Below the pieces are notes generated by a model. It was given only the letters and a program-made list of their open reading frames with translations, was not told the DNA's origin and ran no database searches. This document shows positions 1-11,653 of a DNA stretch of 64,000 nt, piece after piece; the first letter of the stretch is position 1; each line of letters begins with the position of its first letter. The DNA is taken from positions 21,018,001 to 21,082,000 of the forward strand of contig OY727102.1 in the NCBI GenBank assembly GCA_963402885.1, written 5' to 3'. Position numbers and translations under genes: made by a program. Source of the stretch: Antedon bifida (taxonomy: Eukaryota > Echinodermata > Crinoidea > Comatulida > Antedonidae).

Positions 1-46
1 CAATCTTCCCTGGTAGTAAGTGAATAAAATCAACTATATCATCTAC

Positions 47-3000
47 CTTATTTTCATGAAAGTTTAATGTTGCGTTTAACTTAATTAAGTTGTTTTCGAT
101 ATTAAAAACACTGCATGAGAACATCTCCGTAAAATATCGAAATTCATCCTTAGATTGTCTATAAAAAACATTTTTTTAAATTTGTTTAATTATCCATCAA
201 TGTGTCAAAGTAAAAAGTGGCTCAGGCTTTGTTGAGGAAATAAAGTTACAGTTAAAATATTTAAATACAAACATGCAAGACCAGGATTAACTTGTACTTC
301 TACAATATAAATAAGTTTATATTATTGATAACATTTCGTTAAAGATGTATTGTCCCTTGAAACACAAAACAATAAAGGTAAAAATATTCTAAATTTAAAT
401 TGGCCATATCAAAGTAATATTAATTTATTTACTTCAAGTTTACGTAATTAACAGGTAAATTAATTTGATTAAATTTCGTCTGGAAAATCGTCGCGAGCGA
501 AAGTAAACAAAGATTTCAAACCACGAGTATGCATTATGCATGATTTTCGAACTATTATGATACTTCAAAATGACCTACTTTTTTTTGAAACATTTATTTA
601 TTTTTTTTTTGATAGGGATAATACATCTTTAAATCAGTTATTCTTGAATGTTTCAAATATCGGTTTCACCAGTTAAGCAATTTGCGTCTGTTTTGGCAAT
701 TTTTATTCCACAAATTAAATGTATTTTTTCACTTTCCACACTTTTTTTAGTTATAATATGTTTAGAGTTGATAGGTTGAATGCGATGTTTATATTGTGAG
801 AATTAGATTTATCCATTACCATGCTACAATAAGAATACCATTCGTAAACTCATACTATATTATTTATACTCACGAGCCGTCAATAAAAACACTTTCATTC
901 ACAGTTTGGTTCTCAGTAACTTGGTTGTAAGTCCACGAAGCAACTATTAGTAAGTCAACTAAAATACAGCATAATATAATATTTTTTAGGAATTATTTAG
1001 GCACGCGTGTAGGATAATAATCTGCTACAATGTCAGATTCACATGTTCAGATTCTGGATGCACGATCGTCGACCGATTTTAGTCGTCGAAAATCGAAACC
1101 TTCCTATATTAATGCATTTGACAAATGCTCTGTTAACACTATCAAACTAGTTTGACAAAAAAGTGTGATGCGCCTAAATATGGTAGTGATATGCCCAAAT
1201 ATGGTAGTGATATGTCATCATCATGTCCATATATGGGCACATCACATTTGTTGTCACATAAAGTAAACAGAGCTTAAATGTGGTTTATTAGTAACAATAT
1301 ACATTATCGATTTGCGATTTGCAATTAGTTACCTTCATCATTAGTTTGTACTTGAAGAATAAACTCCATGTTACTATTGTCAGGAAGGTTCATTTCACCT
1401 CTTATCAATTCACTACCGTTAGCTTTCTGTACTTTAGCAAGTCCAACTAGAAAAGTGAGAAATGATACATTAATAGCAGCCATAAACATTTTACCACATT
1501 TGAGATTTGATCAAAGATTGAGATTAAAATTAAATTAAAAAACCAAAGCATTTTGAATTCTTTCAGATAGATTATCCATCTACGAGGGCAAGGCGTGAAT
1601 TACACTTTACATTTAAGTCAAATTATTCTTCTTTTTGAAGTAATTTAAAAATCCAAGATAGAATCTCCAGTAATCGAAGGTAAAATAAACGAGAATAAAT
1701 TAAACGTAATTGGGCCTATAGAATATTGTTTCCTTTCCTACAAGTCTAGTTAAATTTACAAATATGTATTTTATACCATAATCTTGCTCTTCAAATACTA
1801 TTTCTCCGCCGACTTCTATGTCTGCTATTTGAGAAAACACTCGACTTTCAAATTCCTTAAAATCATTCACAATTGGGTCCTACAAGAAAACACAGGAGAA
1901 TTAACACTCAACTTCGAATATGTCTTTCACTGTTTAAAGAAACATAAATAAAACAAAGCAATTCTCTCTAAATCTCACACGCACGTTCAGTAATCTAATG
2001 TTCTTCTAGAGTAAATCATTCTGATATTATTGTGCATTTTAAATTCAGCTCATAAACGAGTGAACATACAACCACCGAACGAAAGAGTTTTGGAAAGTTC
2101 TCGTTGAGGATTGAGTCATTCATTTGGTTTTATACAGGAAAGAAATATATTTAAAATGTTGCGTTTCTTTCCATATTTATTTGATACTAACCACAGTAGG
2201 TGTATAACAGTTCAGTTCTGTTTCTTTGTCTTGGCATTCTGTAAAAAGAATCAGATTTAGGTTGTATATATTTAATTCTTATGTTTATAAAATGTATATA
2301 AATGAAGCTTAAATTATGATCTTTAGTAAACAGGAAAATGTAAGTCAAAGAGATGCATTTAACTTTATATTATGTTGTCATGAAACTATTTTCTAGGTAG
2401 TTTAGCAGCTTAAATATCAAATATAGCATACTCTAAATAGAAACACAATCAGTAAATAATTATCACAGTTTATTGTATAGTGTAAGTTAATATTTCATTA
2501 TGCTTTTGAAAAAGTTTATATTTAAAGCCCTATTATAATGAATAAAATAGGCCTACAGTACCTTTACCACCTGTCACTAGCACATCAAAACTACAACTGT
2601 CAATATTATGAGCAGTATCATTAACGGTGCACGTGACAGTTGTTAAACCAACTTCAAATTTCGATTTCTTTCCTGGACGACAAGTAGCCAATAGTCCTTC
2701 GGTATCAACGTTGTCACTAACCACTGGGTCATCCCATGTCACCGTAGTATGACTGGACTCCGCATCAATGTTCATATACTCTGGACACGTTATGTTCGGC
2801 TTTGTATTGTCTGTAAAAAATGAACCAAATTATAATTATAGGGGTTTAATTTAACTTTGTTTGAAGGGGATGTTTCTAATACGCAACCACCATTCCCTGT
2901 ATTATATTGAGTGACATGCTTAATGTATCATTAATTGCTAATTCATTTATTATTATCTTACCTGCAACTAGGACGCCAAAACTACAACTGTCAATATTAT

Positions 3001-6000
3001 CAGAAGTGTCATAAACGGAACAAGTGACATTTGTTAAACCAATTTCAAATTGAGATTCCTTTCCTGGATCACATATAGTCGATTTTCCTTCAATATCAAC
3101 GTTGTCACTAACCACTGGGTCACTCCATGTCACCGTAGTTAGACTGGACTTTGCGTCAACGTCCATAGACTTTGGACACGTTATATTCGGCTTTGTTTTA
3201 TCTACCAAGGAAGGAAAATATGCAAATTCAATCTGCAAGAATTTAATTTTGTTTTCCTCCCTTGTATTTCGTTCAATCCTGTTCGTTCAATTTGTTATTT
3301 ATTTAGCTGCCAATCTTCCTATTTTCTCTTCATCAAAATGTTAAATAATTTATTTTTGTAGCAACATTTAGTGGATATGTTACTTTGTGGTTAACGTGAT
3401 TGCCTTCCTATTCTAAGGTTAATTAAATACAATGATCGATTTTTTCTTACCTGTAACTTGAACAACAAACACACATTTCCCAATATTACCAGCAGTGTCA
3501 TTAACGATGCAGGTGACACTTGTTAAACCAATTCCAAATGTCGATTGGTTTGTTGGACTACAAGTAGCTGAAAGTCCTTTGGTATCAACGTCGTCAGTAA
3601 CCACTGGGTCATCCCATGTCACCGCAGTGAGACGGGATTCAGCATCAATTTGCATCGACTCTGGACACGTTATTTTCGGTTTTGTATTGTCTACAAAGGA
3701 ATACAAATAAGCAAATTTAAGTTTGTTTTTCCTCCTTTGTATCTCGTTCAGTGCCTTAGTTCATAATTATTCATTTGATAATAATTTCATTTATGGTGAA
3801 GGAAAAGGTTACGTTGAAACTTACCCAACGTTCCATGCGTTATCGTAATAATATTTGTTAGAAGGAGATGATTTTTTTTATTTGATCCATTTATAAGCAA
3901 TTATTAATCATGTGTTAATTATCTGGTAATTACGCACATCCGTTTATTGACTGATCGATTTTGTCTTACCTGTAACTCGGACTACAAACATACATGTACC
4001 ATTATTACCAGCAGTGTCATTAACGGTACAAATGACATTTGTTAAACCAATTTCAAACGCAGATTCCTTTCTTGGATCACAAGTAGCCACAAGTCCTTTA
4101 ATATCAACATTGTCACTAACCGGTGGGTCAGTCCATGTCACCGTAGTTAGACTGTACTTTGCATCAACGTACATAGCCTCTGGACAAGTTATATTCGGCT
4201 TTGTTTTGTCTATAAATATTAAGAAAAATAAAAAATAATATTTATAAATGAAAAATAATATTTTTTATTTTTTTTTATATCCACCCGTCTATAAATCCAG
4301 TAATATCAATTTGGTATCAAATGCGAAATTTCTAAATTAATAGAGAAACACGGACAATTTGTCTCCAATAAGAATTTAAAAAAGACTATGAAATATAAAC
4401 CTATAATTGAAGATCAAAGTGGTCTTCAAAAATGTCAGATATGTAGATAGTAATGATGTAGATGTACTGTAGTAATGTAGATATAAAACAGTATTTGATA
4501 GGTTTTCATCCTTTGCATAAAGAAATAGGTCTAGGTTGTTTTTACTAGCGGTATGTCCTTTTTTAAGGTTAAACATTTACAATCTATAATCGGTTTATTT
4601 ATTGGTCAATTTGTTCTTACCTTTAACTAGGACACCGAACCTACAGCTGTCAGTGTTACCAGCAGTGTCATAAACGGTGCACGTGACATTTGTTAAACCA
4701 ATTTCAAATTGTGATTGGTTCTTTGGATCACAAGTAGCTGAAAGTCCTTTAATATCAACATTGTCACTAACCACTAGGTCACTCCATGTCACCGTAGTTA
4801 GATTGGAATTCGCCTTAACTTTCATAAACATTGGACACGTTATATTCGGCTTGATATCATCTATAAAGAAGCATAGGATATGGGTAAGCAAAATTGATTT
4901 GATGGGATTGTTCCTAATACGTACCCAATTCTTAAATTATTTATGCAGGTGTACTTTTTGGCACCTGTGGACCAAATAAAGTGTCCCCTTAATGCGGGTG
5001 TCCCTTATAAGAGTCGACCGTGTAGCGTTAAAATATCCTTTGTTCGTTTCACATTGTGAAAGTGGCAGATGAATTGGGGTGTCCTAAAGAAGAGGTTTTA
5101 CTGTAGTAACATACACACTCTTTTTACTCGCTCACCTCCCACTTTACATGCCTTATTTAATGCATTGTTTAAGCGTGGTTCCCACTAGAACGCAACGCAG
5201 TGACGTATCGACGCAAAGTGCTTTTGCGTAATCACAAGTGGGAACCGACGACGCAATAGTACTGCAAACATCGTATAGCTGGTTAGATTTCACGCAGGAG
5301 GGGGAAAACAAAACTATTGGAAGGGCATTTTTCTTATGTTGCGTAGATTGCGTTACGTTGCGTCGCTAGTGAGAACCAAGCTTTAGATAAATTACCTTTT
5401 ACATTAACGGAAAAATCACATTCTTTAAACCTGCACTTAATTTGAAACATAGGAATCGTACTTGTCGGCGTTGACGGTGATACAACACAAGTAGCTGTAG
5501 CAGTATATTTATGCTTGCTTTTGATGAGATGGTGTTGGTCCCATTTTAACGTGACGTCATTATTCGTATTAATCCGAATATATTGTGGGCAAGTATTGTA
5601 ATGAGTTGAAGCTTTATTAGAATGAAATAAAACTTTATAAGTTAAATCAGGGAAGAGTTTTATCTGATCTGAAGTTTGTGGCTTCGAATCTCATCCGAGA
5701 GCAACTTTGAGACCTTTTTCGCAAGTCTCGTAAATATTAAGTCGATGGCAAATTGCTACTTCATTCAATATCAGCTGTTGCAATTGACAAATGTATACAT
5801 TATTTTATATTTTCAATATAAAAAAAAACAACACTGGATATTATGCATAGGTGGTATATTTAAATTAAATTGATAATTTTCCTTACATACCATCACCATA
5901 GATCAACAGCAAACAGCTACCATTAGACATATATTCATTACAAAATAGTTTAGATAGACCAATGATGTATATATTAGTGATTATGTCATTGATGCCGTTA

Positions 6001-9000
6001 CAGGTAAATATCTCCGATACATCCTCATCCTCATATTTGACTGTAGATGACGTTTTGTTCATATATATAGAGCCCAGATCATGAGGGCAGCTCACATCAG
6101 AGCGGTAAATACCTTAAAATAATAGAAGTATTAGGATCTACTGTACCTGCTTCATGACAACTAACAGGATAAGGTATTACATAGCATGTGACCACTAAAA
6201 TCATGTGCGGAATTAAAAGGTATGTCGTTTTCCACGAGAACAAATTTGATTCTAATTCTTCGAGATGATACTTAATTCAGTATAAACAAGTTAGAACAGT
6301 AGGTTGTTTATAAGACAAATAACAACAATTAAACTCATAAACAGATTATACAAATTAGTTTATTAGTTGAAATTGATCTTGTGTGTCAGTTAGGCCTACT
6401 GTATCAGTTTATCATTTTGTAATTTCTTTTATGGTAAGTATCAATAATAAAATTTTTCTAAAACACAAAATTGACATGTTTGCAAATAGATATCAAAACA
6501 AGGCTTACCATCACTTATTTGGCAATAATCTCCTGTGTAATACGTATCGTAGCAATCACATGTATACAAACTAAAATCGGGATCCATTTCACAAATACCA
6601 CCATTCAGACAATAATTAATTGATGAACATTCTCCTAAAAATATTTTAAATCAATAATTAATTTATTAGATATTCAATTTGTATTAAATTTAACTATGTA
6701 TTTATTATTTTTAAGTATACTAAACACCCCCGTGCATTAAAGTTTCATACATGGAAGTCTTTCTACAGAAATTAGGTAATAAATCTAAAATTATATTTAA
6801 ATAATAATTTATACTTTATTTTAAAGTAATTACGTTCTTGTGGGGCCCCAGACATTTCATGTTATGGTGACTTTGTTGCTTTTGGGGCCCCATGACAGTT
6901 TTGATCGAATAAATAAATAAAATAAAAAATGAAATGAAAATAAATAAAATAAAACAGATCGTTTTTATTTATAAATAAAGTATGAATATGACGTCATACC
7001 GTATATGGGATCTGGACACTTGGTATTTGGAACGCATTTACCACATTGCTGTGTTTGAGTACATGTACTTACGTCTTGGCATGATGCACATGTATCTATA
7101 CACAATAATAACAGTAGTCGAGAATAACAATCATATTTTAATAAGCATTTGTTAACACCAAATCCCTGTATTGCCACCTGCATCATCATCTCTATTACAT
7201 TGTCACACCAAACTTCTCTCCTACCATCATTATCACATCACATTCCATTGTTTCAACACCCAACCTCAACCTACCATAATCCCACACCCAATCTCACCCT
7301 ACCTTAATCCCACACCCACACCCAACCTCACCCTACCATAATCCCACACCCAACCTCACCCTACCATAATCCCACACCAAATCTCACCCTACCCTACTAT
7401 AATCCAAAACCCAATCTCACCCTATCCCACACCCAACCTCACCCTACCATAATCCCACGCCCAATCTCACCCTACTATAATCCTACACCCAACCTCACCC
7501 TACCATAATCCCACACCCAATCTCACCCTACCATAATCACCAAATCTAACGTCACTCCCAGCCTAATAAGAAATCATACATACCGTTACAGAAACTTCCA
7601 TAGAAACCAGTGGCGCATGTGCACGAGAACATATAACCATGTGTTTGGCATGTTCCGCCATTCTTACAAGGCGTTGACATACAGTTTGCTAATTTGTTCA
7701 AATCACAATAATTATTCATAAATCATTAAAATAACCAGAATAAACAACACAGCATTCCTTCAGCATCAGACAACATCGTACGAACATTTCGATACAATTT
7801 AGAATTTATTGCCTTTCATCCTGTTTCTCTTACTGTATTTACATGATTCATTTTAACAGTACCAACAATAACATATTTTAATAATAATTATTAAGTTTGT
7901 ATTATTAGTGTTGCTCAGTAGAAGCCCATAATTAGTTAGTAATAGTACCAGGGAAGAGTGTAATTTCGTAGCTGGCTCATTTGAGTTACTTTGCTTAACC
8001 TGCCCCTGCCCAGCATTTTTTCATCTCTTTTTTTTTAGAAAGAGGCTAGCACCACTGTCAAGCGAAAGCCTACATGAGAGCTGAAGTAAGAAGTATTTAT
8101 ATACATATACAGATTCCTTTTATTATCCAATGTAATGGAAATTACAATGCTCATATCTTGGCCTGCCTTACATAATTATAAAGGAAAAAAAGAACTATCT
8201 AACAAATCTTTATATTGTATTGCTTTTATGCTGGTCGAATAAATAAACGAAACGACAGAATGATACAATGATGTTATTGTTCCTTTTGATCATGACGTCA
8301 TCTACGTAATTTCCTTGTCAAGTAGGTGTACCTCTCTGTTTGATTAACTCAATGATGCTTTGCTTTACCCTACCTCCCCAACCCCCTTCCCCCTTGCTGA
8401 ATTAACTCCATATGCTGGGGACATCAGTATTACTATCATGTTGAATTATTTAGTTTAAGAAAGGAAAAATGTGCACGTACCTAAAGCATGTTGAGTACCG
8501 GTTCCAGAACCATCGTCTGGAGAGTGTAGAGTTCATTAAAAAAAACAATGTACGTTTGTTTAAAATGTGGATTCCATGGTTAATGATTATAAAAAAAGAT
8601 TCATAAAATGCAAGTTATATCTGGTAGCACTGACCGGGATAATAATCAATTAGTTTGACATTTCATAGGAACCGTATGTATTGTCCCTTTGTCAAATTCC
8701 AAAAAAAAAAAAAAAAAAAGATTTCGAAAAAAAAGTGGGTCATTTTGAAGTATCATAATAGTTATTAACTTTCACCAAAAATTAGTGGGAAAAAAAATCA
8801 TTTAACTGAAATACAGACGTTTTTTGGTTCAAAAAATAACTTTGACTTCCAGTCAAAGTTTTCGATCAAAACATATCTCATAATGCAATGTGCTTATTTG
8901 GCTACTCTGTATGCATAATCATAAAACTTCCTCGCGATCTGTGTGAAAACACCTTCTCAACCGTGACGAGTTGTAAACAATCCTAATTAGCATCATGCAT

Positions 9001-10148
9001 AATGTATACTCATGGTTTGAAATCTTTGTTTACTTTTTCAATTTCGATTTTCCAGACGAAATGTTATCAAATTAATTTAGCTGTTAATTACGTAAAATTT
9101 TTGTTTTTGGCTCGAATTTTCGACTTAAAGTGAATAACTTTAATATTACTTTGATATGGCCAATTTAAATTTAGAATATTTTGACCTTCATTTTTTGTGT
9201 TTCAAGGGAAAATACATCTTTAAGGATAATACCACTGCTAAATGTTGAAAAAAATATTCAAATTTTAACACATCGAAGCCAAAATCACAACAATTTTAAA
9301 GCTAACCATAATGAAAAATTATTTTGGTAGGTGAACATTTCTTTCATTTCATTTTATTTCAGTTCATTCAAAAAAGGAGGTAAAAGAAAACAATATTAAC
9401 TGAATGAACTGAGGATAGGCCTAACCCAAGAAAGTTTAAGAAAAAATCTTATTTCGATTGCCTACAATTTTTCTTTTGGTTTTGCGTTGGAAATTTTAGC
9501 AAAAACAAAAAACTTTAAAACAATTAATCCTTTTATATGCCATTGTATACAAAAATGTCTGATTTTGTTGACATGCGTCTGCGCATAGGATACTATGTGA
9601 AATCTAGTCCGGTGAATATTAATTTTCTGAAAACCGAAGTTGACGTCATTGGCGCATTTGGATTTGGTAATATTATTTATTTATTTAACAACACCTTTAA
9701 ACAGGATTACACAATCAGGTAAAAGATTTGTTTTGCATCGTGGTCCTGTCTTAAATACAATAATAATACAATACATTCAAGAAAAAAAATGTTTAGTTTT
9801 GTGGGGGAAAATGTGAGATCGATGCATAGCTTTGAATGAAGCAACTGTTGGGGAATATTTAATTTCAGTTCGTATGTTATTCCGTATTTTTGCGCCTGCA
9901 ACTTTGAACGACGAGTTCATCTTACGAATGGTATTGTAGGGGATTGTTATATTTAGGCGTTCTACTCTACGTGTTAAGTGAGTATGAATATCGGCAATCA
10001 GTAATTAACTAAGAACATCAAGAAACGGAAGTAATTGTTGCTTACCCGTAGCTGAACTATAACTTAAACCCACGCTTGAGCAGCAGCATGAGATGAAACA
10101 ATGTAATGTAATCAAAAGAACAGCAAAAACATTCTCGGTCACATTCAT
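47..10148 (-). CDS. Receptor A: HYR/EGF adhesion GPCR, 5' part (3' exons off the window)
   Basis: Spliced gene read from the reverse strand. Exons in transcript order: 10148-10046, 8516-8481, 7688-7584, 7095-7000, 6634-6509, 6112-5891, 5611-5396, 4860-4621, 4209-3970, 3690-3451, 3201-2962, 2810-2571, 2238-2192, 1879-1777, 1446-1333, 958-874, 158-47. Together they give 855 codons in one frame, and all exons up to the last HYR begin and end in phase 1. Layout: signal peptide (about residues 1-25), EGF (47-81), Cys-rich module (82-113), EGF (114-155), two divergent HYR-like modules (156-301), five HYRs (302-701), then the start of a GAIN domain. The GPS and seven-helix exons must lie to the left. 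By homology to B and C this is a cell-surface adhesion GPCR; the ligand is unknown. The exon at 2810-2571 could instead end at 2562 (in frame, nine bases longer). Confidence 0.88.
339..632. mobile_element. MITE family 3 copy
   Basis: Terminal inverted repeats TTAAAGATGTATTGTCCC and its inverse (GGGATAATACATCTTTAA here). In the intron of receptor A beyond exon 158-47. Confidence 0.8.
1126..1275. mobile_element. MITE family 2 copy
   Basis: Family 2 has termini like CTACACTATCAAACTAGTTT and its inverse, with an interior CCCAAATATGGTAGTGATAT (here two copies) and CCATATATGGGCACATCACA. This copy has an eroded right end (GTAAACAGAGCTTA). Confidence 0.8.
2571..4860 (-). other. Receptor A HYR array, five exons
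   Basis: Exons 4860-4621, 4209-3970, 3690-3451, 3201-2962 and 2810-2571, each 240 bp and in phase 1-1, so any one can be lost or gained without a frame change. Each encodes a HYR (hyalin repeat) domain with KPNITCP or a close variant at the start, TTVTW(D/S)DP, (S/T)DNVD, ATC, GLTNVTC, a DTAGN-type loop and C.F.V.VTG at the end. Two or three N-glycosylation sequons (NIT, NLT, NVT) recur per domain. HYR is an immunoglobulin-like fold thought to act in adhesion. Confidence 0.92.
5169..5385. mobile_element. TTAA-target hairpin MITE (family 1), receptor A intron
   Basis: Bounded by TTAAGCGTGGTTCCCACTAG and its inverse GTGAGAACCAAGCTTTAG. The interior has GCAACGCA/TGCGTTGC arms. It ends about 11 bases from the donor of exon 5611-5396. 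Family 1 has 18-20-bp termini (AAGCTTGGTTCCCACTAG) and TTAA at both edges, as in piggyBac-like elements; no transposase is present. Confidence 0.85.
5396..6112 (-). other. Receptor A divergent HYR-like pair (type alpha then type beta)
   Basis: Exon 6112-5891 (74 residues) carries SCPHDL, a central FTCNG and the signature IIGLSK..C followed by GSCLLLIYG. Exon 5611-5396 (72 residues) carries YNTCP, RINTN, KWDQHH and ends in C.FSVNVKG. Both have the Cys and strand spacing of HYR domains (CP near the start, C in the middle, a final C.F.V.V-like strand) but poor sequence identity to the canonical HYRs next to them. Similar alpha and beta exons occur in receptor B. The labels alpha and beta are mine. 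Confidence 0.7.
6509..7688 (-). other. Receptor A exons: EGF, Cys-rich module, EGF
   Basis: Three phase-1/phase-1 exons. 7688-7584 encodes a textbook EGF domain with six Cys (NGGTC near the second and third, CTCATGFYGSFC at the end). 7095-7000 encodes a 32-residue segment with seven Cys that I cannot assign to a named fold. 6634-6509 encodes a second EGF-like domain (LNGGIC, then TCDCYD and YCQ). EGF modules in extracellular proteins usually mediate protein contacts; no calcium-binding consensus is obvious. Neither B nor C has these exons. Confidence 0.85.
7255..7548. repeat. Pyrimidine-rich minisatellite, about 27-bp unit
   Basis: Imperfect tandem copies of CCCACACCCAACCTCACCCTA followed by CCATAAT, in the intron of receptor A between the Cys-rich exon and the first EGF exon. 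On the gene strand it is purine-rich (GGGTGAGG...). Confidence 0.9.
7690..7920 (-). promoter_or_regulatory. Copy of the receptor 5' flank inside intron 2 of receptor A
   Basis: Sequence just upstream of the EGF exon resembles the 5' flanks of the receptor genes: ATCGTACGAACATTTCGATA at about 7774-7793, then CCTGTTTCTCTTACTGT, and TTAAGTTTGTATTATTAGTG, in the same order and at similar spacing as near 31330-31507. No signal-peptide exon accompanies it; the only ATG-led reading frames nearby are very short. Confidence 0.45.
8668..9223. mobile_element. MITE family 3 copy, long variant
   Basis: Eroded left end (GTATGTATTGTCCC) and right end GGGAAAATACATCTTTAA. The interior includes TCATGCATAATG...CATGGTTTGAAATCTTTG, shared with the copy at 339-632 in inverse orientation. 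In intron 1 of receptor A. Confidence 0.75.
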
Positions 10149-10210
10149 TTTTACTTCTAAGTAAATTTTTAATAATCAGAATGGATAACACTGCAGTTTA
10201 ACTTCGGTGT

Positions 10211-10244
10211 ACAAGTGCATCCTACGAACATTTCGATAAAATGA
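10211..10244 (-). promoter_or_regulatory. Conserved upstream block of receptor A
   Basis: A block reading ACAAGTGCATCCTACGAACA on the plus strand, then ending AAAATGA, 63 bp upstream of the ATG. The same block lies 67 bp upstream in B and 113 bp upstream in C. It contains CACTTG, an E-box, on the gene strand. Conservation across genes whose coding modules differ suggests a core promoter or 5' UTR element. Confidence 0.5.
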
Positions 10245-10918
10245 TTATTTTAATTGTATTTTCTTATTTATATTATGCATTGAGTACTATAAACCATTAA
10301 TTCAATTTGTATTATTCATTTTATATTATCCGACGAAATTCATATCTACAATTACAGTTTGTTCAAGGATAAAATAAAAAATTAATCCAAATGCCAATAT
10401 TGTTCATTGTAGTTTTCAAAAAGTTAATTACTACTACGAATTTACAAACACTGGTATAATACACGTTATCTAGCTACTACGACTTATACCAAGTACGAGA
10501 TAACAAAGATATTCATATTTTTAATCAAGTGGTACTGTATAGTTATTTTGTGTGCAAGCATCTTTTGTGTATTGTATTCTTTCTGTCTCATCAATACATC
10601 AATTCGTGATGGCAATAAATTACCTGTTTATATTTATTACTGTCAAAATTTGACTGTCGATTGATTATTTTTCATTATGATTTGACAATTAATATAGAAA
10701 CACAGACAATGAATGATGATGTTTAATATAAAAATGTAAAATGTGTAATATTGAAGATAACCATGACTATTATGCCTAATGAGATAATTATAACAAAAAT
10801 TAATAAAAAATATCACTAATTAAAAATTCTGTTTCTTTGCCAGCTTTTAAAAGTAAAATAAAAAATACATATTTATCACTGTACCGTCAATAATTTTATA
10901 TATCATTAATTAAGGTAG

Positions 10919-11116
10919 CCTTTTATATTTTTTTTTCTCTCGGGGTCATGGTGAGACAAGTTTTTTACTTCTAATCATGACCCCAATGATGGCATTCCTT
11001 TCTCTTATTTACCTTTTCTTGTTTTTATATTGTATTACTGTTTCTTATTGTTTATTATTCTTGTATTATTTGTCTTACCATTATTGAATAAATGTTATAT
11101 TGAATTGAATTGAATA
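10919..11116 (+). mobile_element. Probable non-LTR retroelement 3' end
   Basis: A T-rich segment ending in AATAAATG then (TTGAA)n-like GAATTGAATTGAAT. It interrupts sequence that is continuous in the receptor C flank (near 33110), so it is an insertion in the B copy. Confidence 0.5.
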
Positions 11117-11653
11117 TGTTACCAAATACATTTCTGTCCTAGAACTCTGCAATTCTGCATGTTTTCATTGCCTTATTATCGTATATATTAAAGATTAAAA
11201 TAAATAAATAATTGAATGATTTGTTTCAAGTTACTGTTAATGTATTAATTAAATTAAAACAGACCAGAAATTGAATAACATTGTACAGACCCTACCTAAT
11301 ATATCAATTACGCACAGATATACAAATTGTGCGACTCTTATATATACACTCTTGTAACACAAGTAAAAATTTGCAGAAATTACGAATATTGCACACCAAG
11401 AAAAGTGACGTATGATCTATTATAAATGTATACATATACAATTATTATCAATATTAGAAGTAAACACCCGATGCAAAAAATTGTATGAAATAACTTAATT
11501 GTCTTACAGTAATTCAATACACTAATTAGCTATATAATTAAATGTTGTAGGCAGATACGTTTTTCTTCAAGCGGCCAGTCAAGTACAGGTAGCTCACAGT
11601 TGAAGTGTTATTATCGCATATCTTAAATATGTAGTAACATTTTAAATCGACCT

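Larger units (their letters stand above)
47..2238 (-). other. Receptor A GAIN-domain exons, 5' portion
   Basis: Exons 2238-2192, 1879-1777, 1446-1333, 958-874 and 158-47 align one for one, with equal or near-equal lengths and identical phases, to the GAIN exons of B and C. Recognisable strands include GLAKVQKANGSELIRGEMN and LLIVASWTYNQVT, and the helix-like SQLADIEV-type region (here SQIADIEVGGEIVFEEQDYG). The exons carrying the GPS cleavage site would come next, beyond base 1. Confidence 0.85.
10149..11653. other. Intergenic: 5' flank of A, 3' flank of B
   Basis: Holds the conserved promoter block of A (10211-10244), a probable retroelement end (10919-11116) and sequence duplicated 3' of receptor C. 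No exon was found. A reliable polyadenylation signal for B was not identified. Confidence 0.6.

Noticed and set aside
10595-10640. Polyadenylation signal for receptor B
   Set aside because: An AATAAA exists on the gene strand about 1 kb past the stop, but in AT-rich sequence this is expected by chance and nothing else supports it.
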